Source: an uncultured Blautia sp. (GTDB lineage Bacteria; Bacillota; Clostridia; Lachnospirales; Lachnospiraceae). From it: 64,000 nucleotides of DNA. A program made the translations under genes and the position numbers. Position 1 is the first letter of the stretch, and every line of letters starts with the position of its first letter. The stretch lies in contig CAKRMK010000007.1 of NCBI GenBank assembly GCA_934364795.1, positions 53,838-117,837 of the forward strand, written 5' to 3'. Below the pieces are notes generated by a model. It worked only from the letters and a program-made list of their open reading frames with translations. It searched no databases and was not told where the DNA came from. Below are positions 62,577-64,000 of the stretch, piece by piece.

Positions 62577-62652
62577 ATATCATTAGTGAGCTTTTTCCTT
62601 TTAAATATCCTACTATTTCTGATACCGAATATTTAGGTGGTGCAGACCTACA
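62551..62652 (-). pseudogene. IS200/IS605 TnpA fragment
   Basis: In another frame: PPKYSVSEIVGYLKGKSSLM then IFEKH, the conserved mid-portion of IS200-type Y1 transposases, then out of homology. Catalytic HUH and Tyr regions are missing. The homology breaks at GAAAAACATC, where the maturase homology begins. Confidence 0.75.
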
Positions 62653-62696
62653 TTTATTTTAACACAGGAGATTACTTATATCTAAAGATCTTCCCT

Positions 62697-62721
62697 CCCC
62701 CTGCATAGCAGGGGGTATTTT
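62697..62721 (+). terminator. Hairpin near the IS200 relic
   Basis: CCCCCTGC-ATA-GCAGGGGG followed by TATTTTT. It may be the subterminal palindrome of the IS200-like element or a terminator for plus-strand transcripts. Confidence 0.55.
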
Positions 62722-62735
62722 TACTGTCACACAAC

Positions 62736-62774
62736 TAAAAAGAGGGAGATTGTATAAGCAATCCCCCTCTTTTG
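62736..62774 (-). terminator. Intrinsic terminator of fba
   Basis: AAAAGAGGG-GATTG pairs with CAATC-CCCTCTTTT across a short loop, with a T-run on the minus strand, about 62 bases past the fba stop. Confidence 0.85.
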
Positions 62775-62835
62775 TACTTTACTGTAGCTTACTTAGTGCC
62801 CTCTTCTGACACCCTCCGGCACAGCAAAATCATAT

Positions 62836-63705
62836 TCAGGCTTTTCCAACAGATCCGAAGATCTCCATTTTTTCTTTAACAGTAGCTTTGATAGCCTCGA
62901 AGCCAGGTGCAAGAAGTTTACGTGGGTCATATCCTTTACCCTGCTCATCTTTACCTTCCTCGATGTATTTACGTGTAGCTGCTGCAAATGAAAGCTGGCA
63001 CTCTGTGTTTACATTGATCTTGGAAACTCCAAGGTCGATAGCTTTCTTGATCATGTCTGTAGGGATACCTGTGCCACCGTGAAGAACTAACGGCATATCG
63101 CCTGTAAGCTGCTGGATAGCATCCAGAGTCTCAAAGCTTAAGCCCTTCCAGTTAGCCGGATATTTACCATGAATGTTACCAATACCTGCTGCAAGGAAGT
63201 CAATACCAAGATCAGCGATCATCTTGCATTCCTTAGGATCTGCACACTCGCCCATACCGATAACGCCGTCTTCCTCACCACCGATGGAGCCTACCTCTGC
63301 CTCTAAGGACATACCGTGCTCTCTTGTGATCTGAACCAGCTCTTTAGTCTTAGCAACGTTCTCTTCGATCGGGTAATGAGAACCGTCGAACATAATGGAT
63401 GAGAATCCAGCTTCAACACATTTCAGGCATCCTTCATATGAACCGTGGTCCAGGTGAAGTGCAACCGGAACAGTGATCTTCAGCTCTTCCATCATTCCCT
63501 TAACCATACCAACAACTGTCTTGTAACCGGTCATATACTTACCAGCGCCTTCAGAAACACCCAGGATAACCGGGGAGTTCAGTTCCTGTGCTGTAAGCAG
63601 GATAGCTTTTGTCCACTCAAGGTTGTTGATATTAAACTGACCAACTGCGTAATGTCCAGCTTTTGCTTTTTTAAGCATTTCTGTTGCATTAACTAACTCA
63701 TACAT
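62836..63705 (-). CDS. fba: Class II fructose-1,6-bisphosphate aldolase
   Basis: Zinc-dependent aldolase of glycolysis, 289 residues. Zn ligands and active site: ALHLDHGSYEGC, EAEVGSIGGEEDG, GIGNIHGKYP, PLVLHGGTGIP and INVNTECQLSFA. AGGAGGAATTT precedes the ATG. Could in principle act on tagatose-bisphosphate, but the glycolytic form is typical for this family in Clostridia. Monocistronic. Confidence 0.95.
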   Translation of the reverse strand: MYELVNATEMLKKAKAGHYAVGQFNINNLEWTKAILLTAQELNSPVILGVSEGAGKYMTGYKTVVGMVKGMMEELKITVPVALHLDHGSYEGCLKCVEAGFSSIMFDGSHYPIEENVAKTKELVQITREHGMSLEAEVGSIGGEEDGVIGMGECADPKECKMIADLGIDFLAAGIGNIHGKYPANWKGLSFETLDAIQQLTGDMPLVLHGGTGIPTDMIKKAIDLGVSKINVNTECQLSFAAATRKYIEEGKDEQGKGYDPRKLLAPGFEAIKATVKEKMEIFGSVGKA

Positions 63706-63881
63706 GATAAAATTCCTCCTATCTTTGGAAACACCTTAACTATTTCCATTGTCTGTAGTTTAGCAGATTTTTTCCCATTCGTCTACCACTTTGATAAAAA
63801 AACGACATTTTTTCGTAAAAGAGCTTCACCTGTTATATGTTCAAAATTTTCGAAAAAAATGTGCAAAAAGAAAAAAAGTAC

Positions 63882-63910
63882 TTGCAAAGCCATCTCTGAT
63901 TGTATATAAT
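63882..63910 (+). promoter_or_regulatory. sigma-A promoter of the tRNA transcript
   Basis: TTGCAA (63882-63887), 17-base spacer, TATAAT (63905-63910), 13 bases before the mature tRNA start. Confidence 0.8.
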
Positions 63911-63923
63911 AATACACGTTCAC

Positions 63924-64000
63924 GGATGGATTCCCGAGTGGCCAAAGGGGACAGACTGTAAATCTGCTGGCGATGCCTTCGAAGGTTCGAATCCTTCTCC
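63924..64000 (+). tRNA. tRNA-Tyr (GTA), 3' end cut by the window
   Basis: Acceptor strand GGATGGA, D-arm CCCGAGTGGCCAAAGGGG, anticodon arm CAGA-CTGTAAA-TCTG with anticodon GTA at 63958-63960, a long class II variable arm and a T-arm AGGTTCGAATCCT. The acceptor 3' strand lies past base 64000. Confidence 0.95.

Noticed and set aside
62793..62987. 64-codon minus-strand frame at the end of fba
   Set aside because: Overlaps fba in another frame; the fba frame has all aldolase motifs.

Overview
The window looks like chromosomal DNA of a spore-forming Clostridia of the Lachnospiraceae type (Blautia/Ruminococcus-like). Evidence is the complete spoIIIA operon, spo0A, spoIVB and cotJABC, strong AGGAGG ribosome binding sites, moderate G+C, and a gut-type sialic-acid locus. 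Genus is inference; no search was run.

Layout. 1-3.2 kb: 3' part of the window's rny gene (C-terminus off the edge), recX and recA; recA has a consensus promoter, a perfect LexA/DinR box and a long structured leader. 3.2-3.9 kb: repeat graveyard. 3.9-8.6 kb: two small spore-coat-like genes, glgA, spo0A and an inverted spoIVB. 8.6-24.6 kb: the conserved Firmicutes core (recN-argR-nadK-tlyA-dxs-ispA-xseB-xseA-nusB-asp23, prfC, spoIIIAH to AA). 24.7-31.2 kb: a membrane-anchored beta-propeller-like protein, a UvrD-type helicase, gltX, acpP and an FtsW/SpoVE flippase/polymerase. 31.5-36.1 kb: a 1259-residue secreted X-X-X-Leu-X-X-Gly repeat protein, divergent from a tetR gene, with two matching operators. 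36.2-42.3 kb: PcrA, a DUF6062-like protein and TrkH/TrkA potassium uptake. 42.5-49.8 kb: a sialic-acid (nan) locus in which three of the operon genes are broken (nanA, one permease, the binding protein), facing an intact ROK kinase and RpiR regulator that carry related structured leaders. 50.3-52.3 kb: an Mrr-nuclease-domain membrane protein and cotJABC. 52.7-62.3 kb: a radical SAM protein and a sugar ABC system with a YesM/YesN-like two-component system. 62.4-64 kb: a chimeric IS200/group II intron relic, fba and tRNA-Tyr (cut by the edge).

The strongest unexplained signals are (i) a family of about 164-bp imperfect palindromes with TAGAGC..TGTTTGAAAAA terminal inverted repeats (MITE-like), present in intact, half and minimal forms, two of which supply stop codons to neighbouring genes; (ii) a three-stem RNA leader upstream of nanK whose last stem reappears, with changed pairing sequence, upstream of rpiR; (iii) the coordinated decay of the sialic-acid operon; (iv) an apparent ATA start codon for spoIIIAA. 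No CRISPR array, rRNA or intact transposon was seen.
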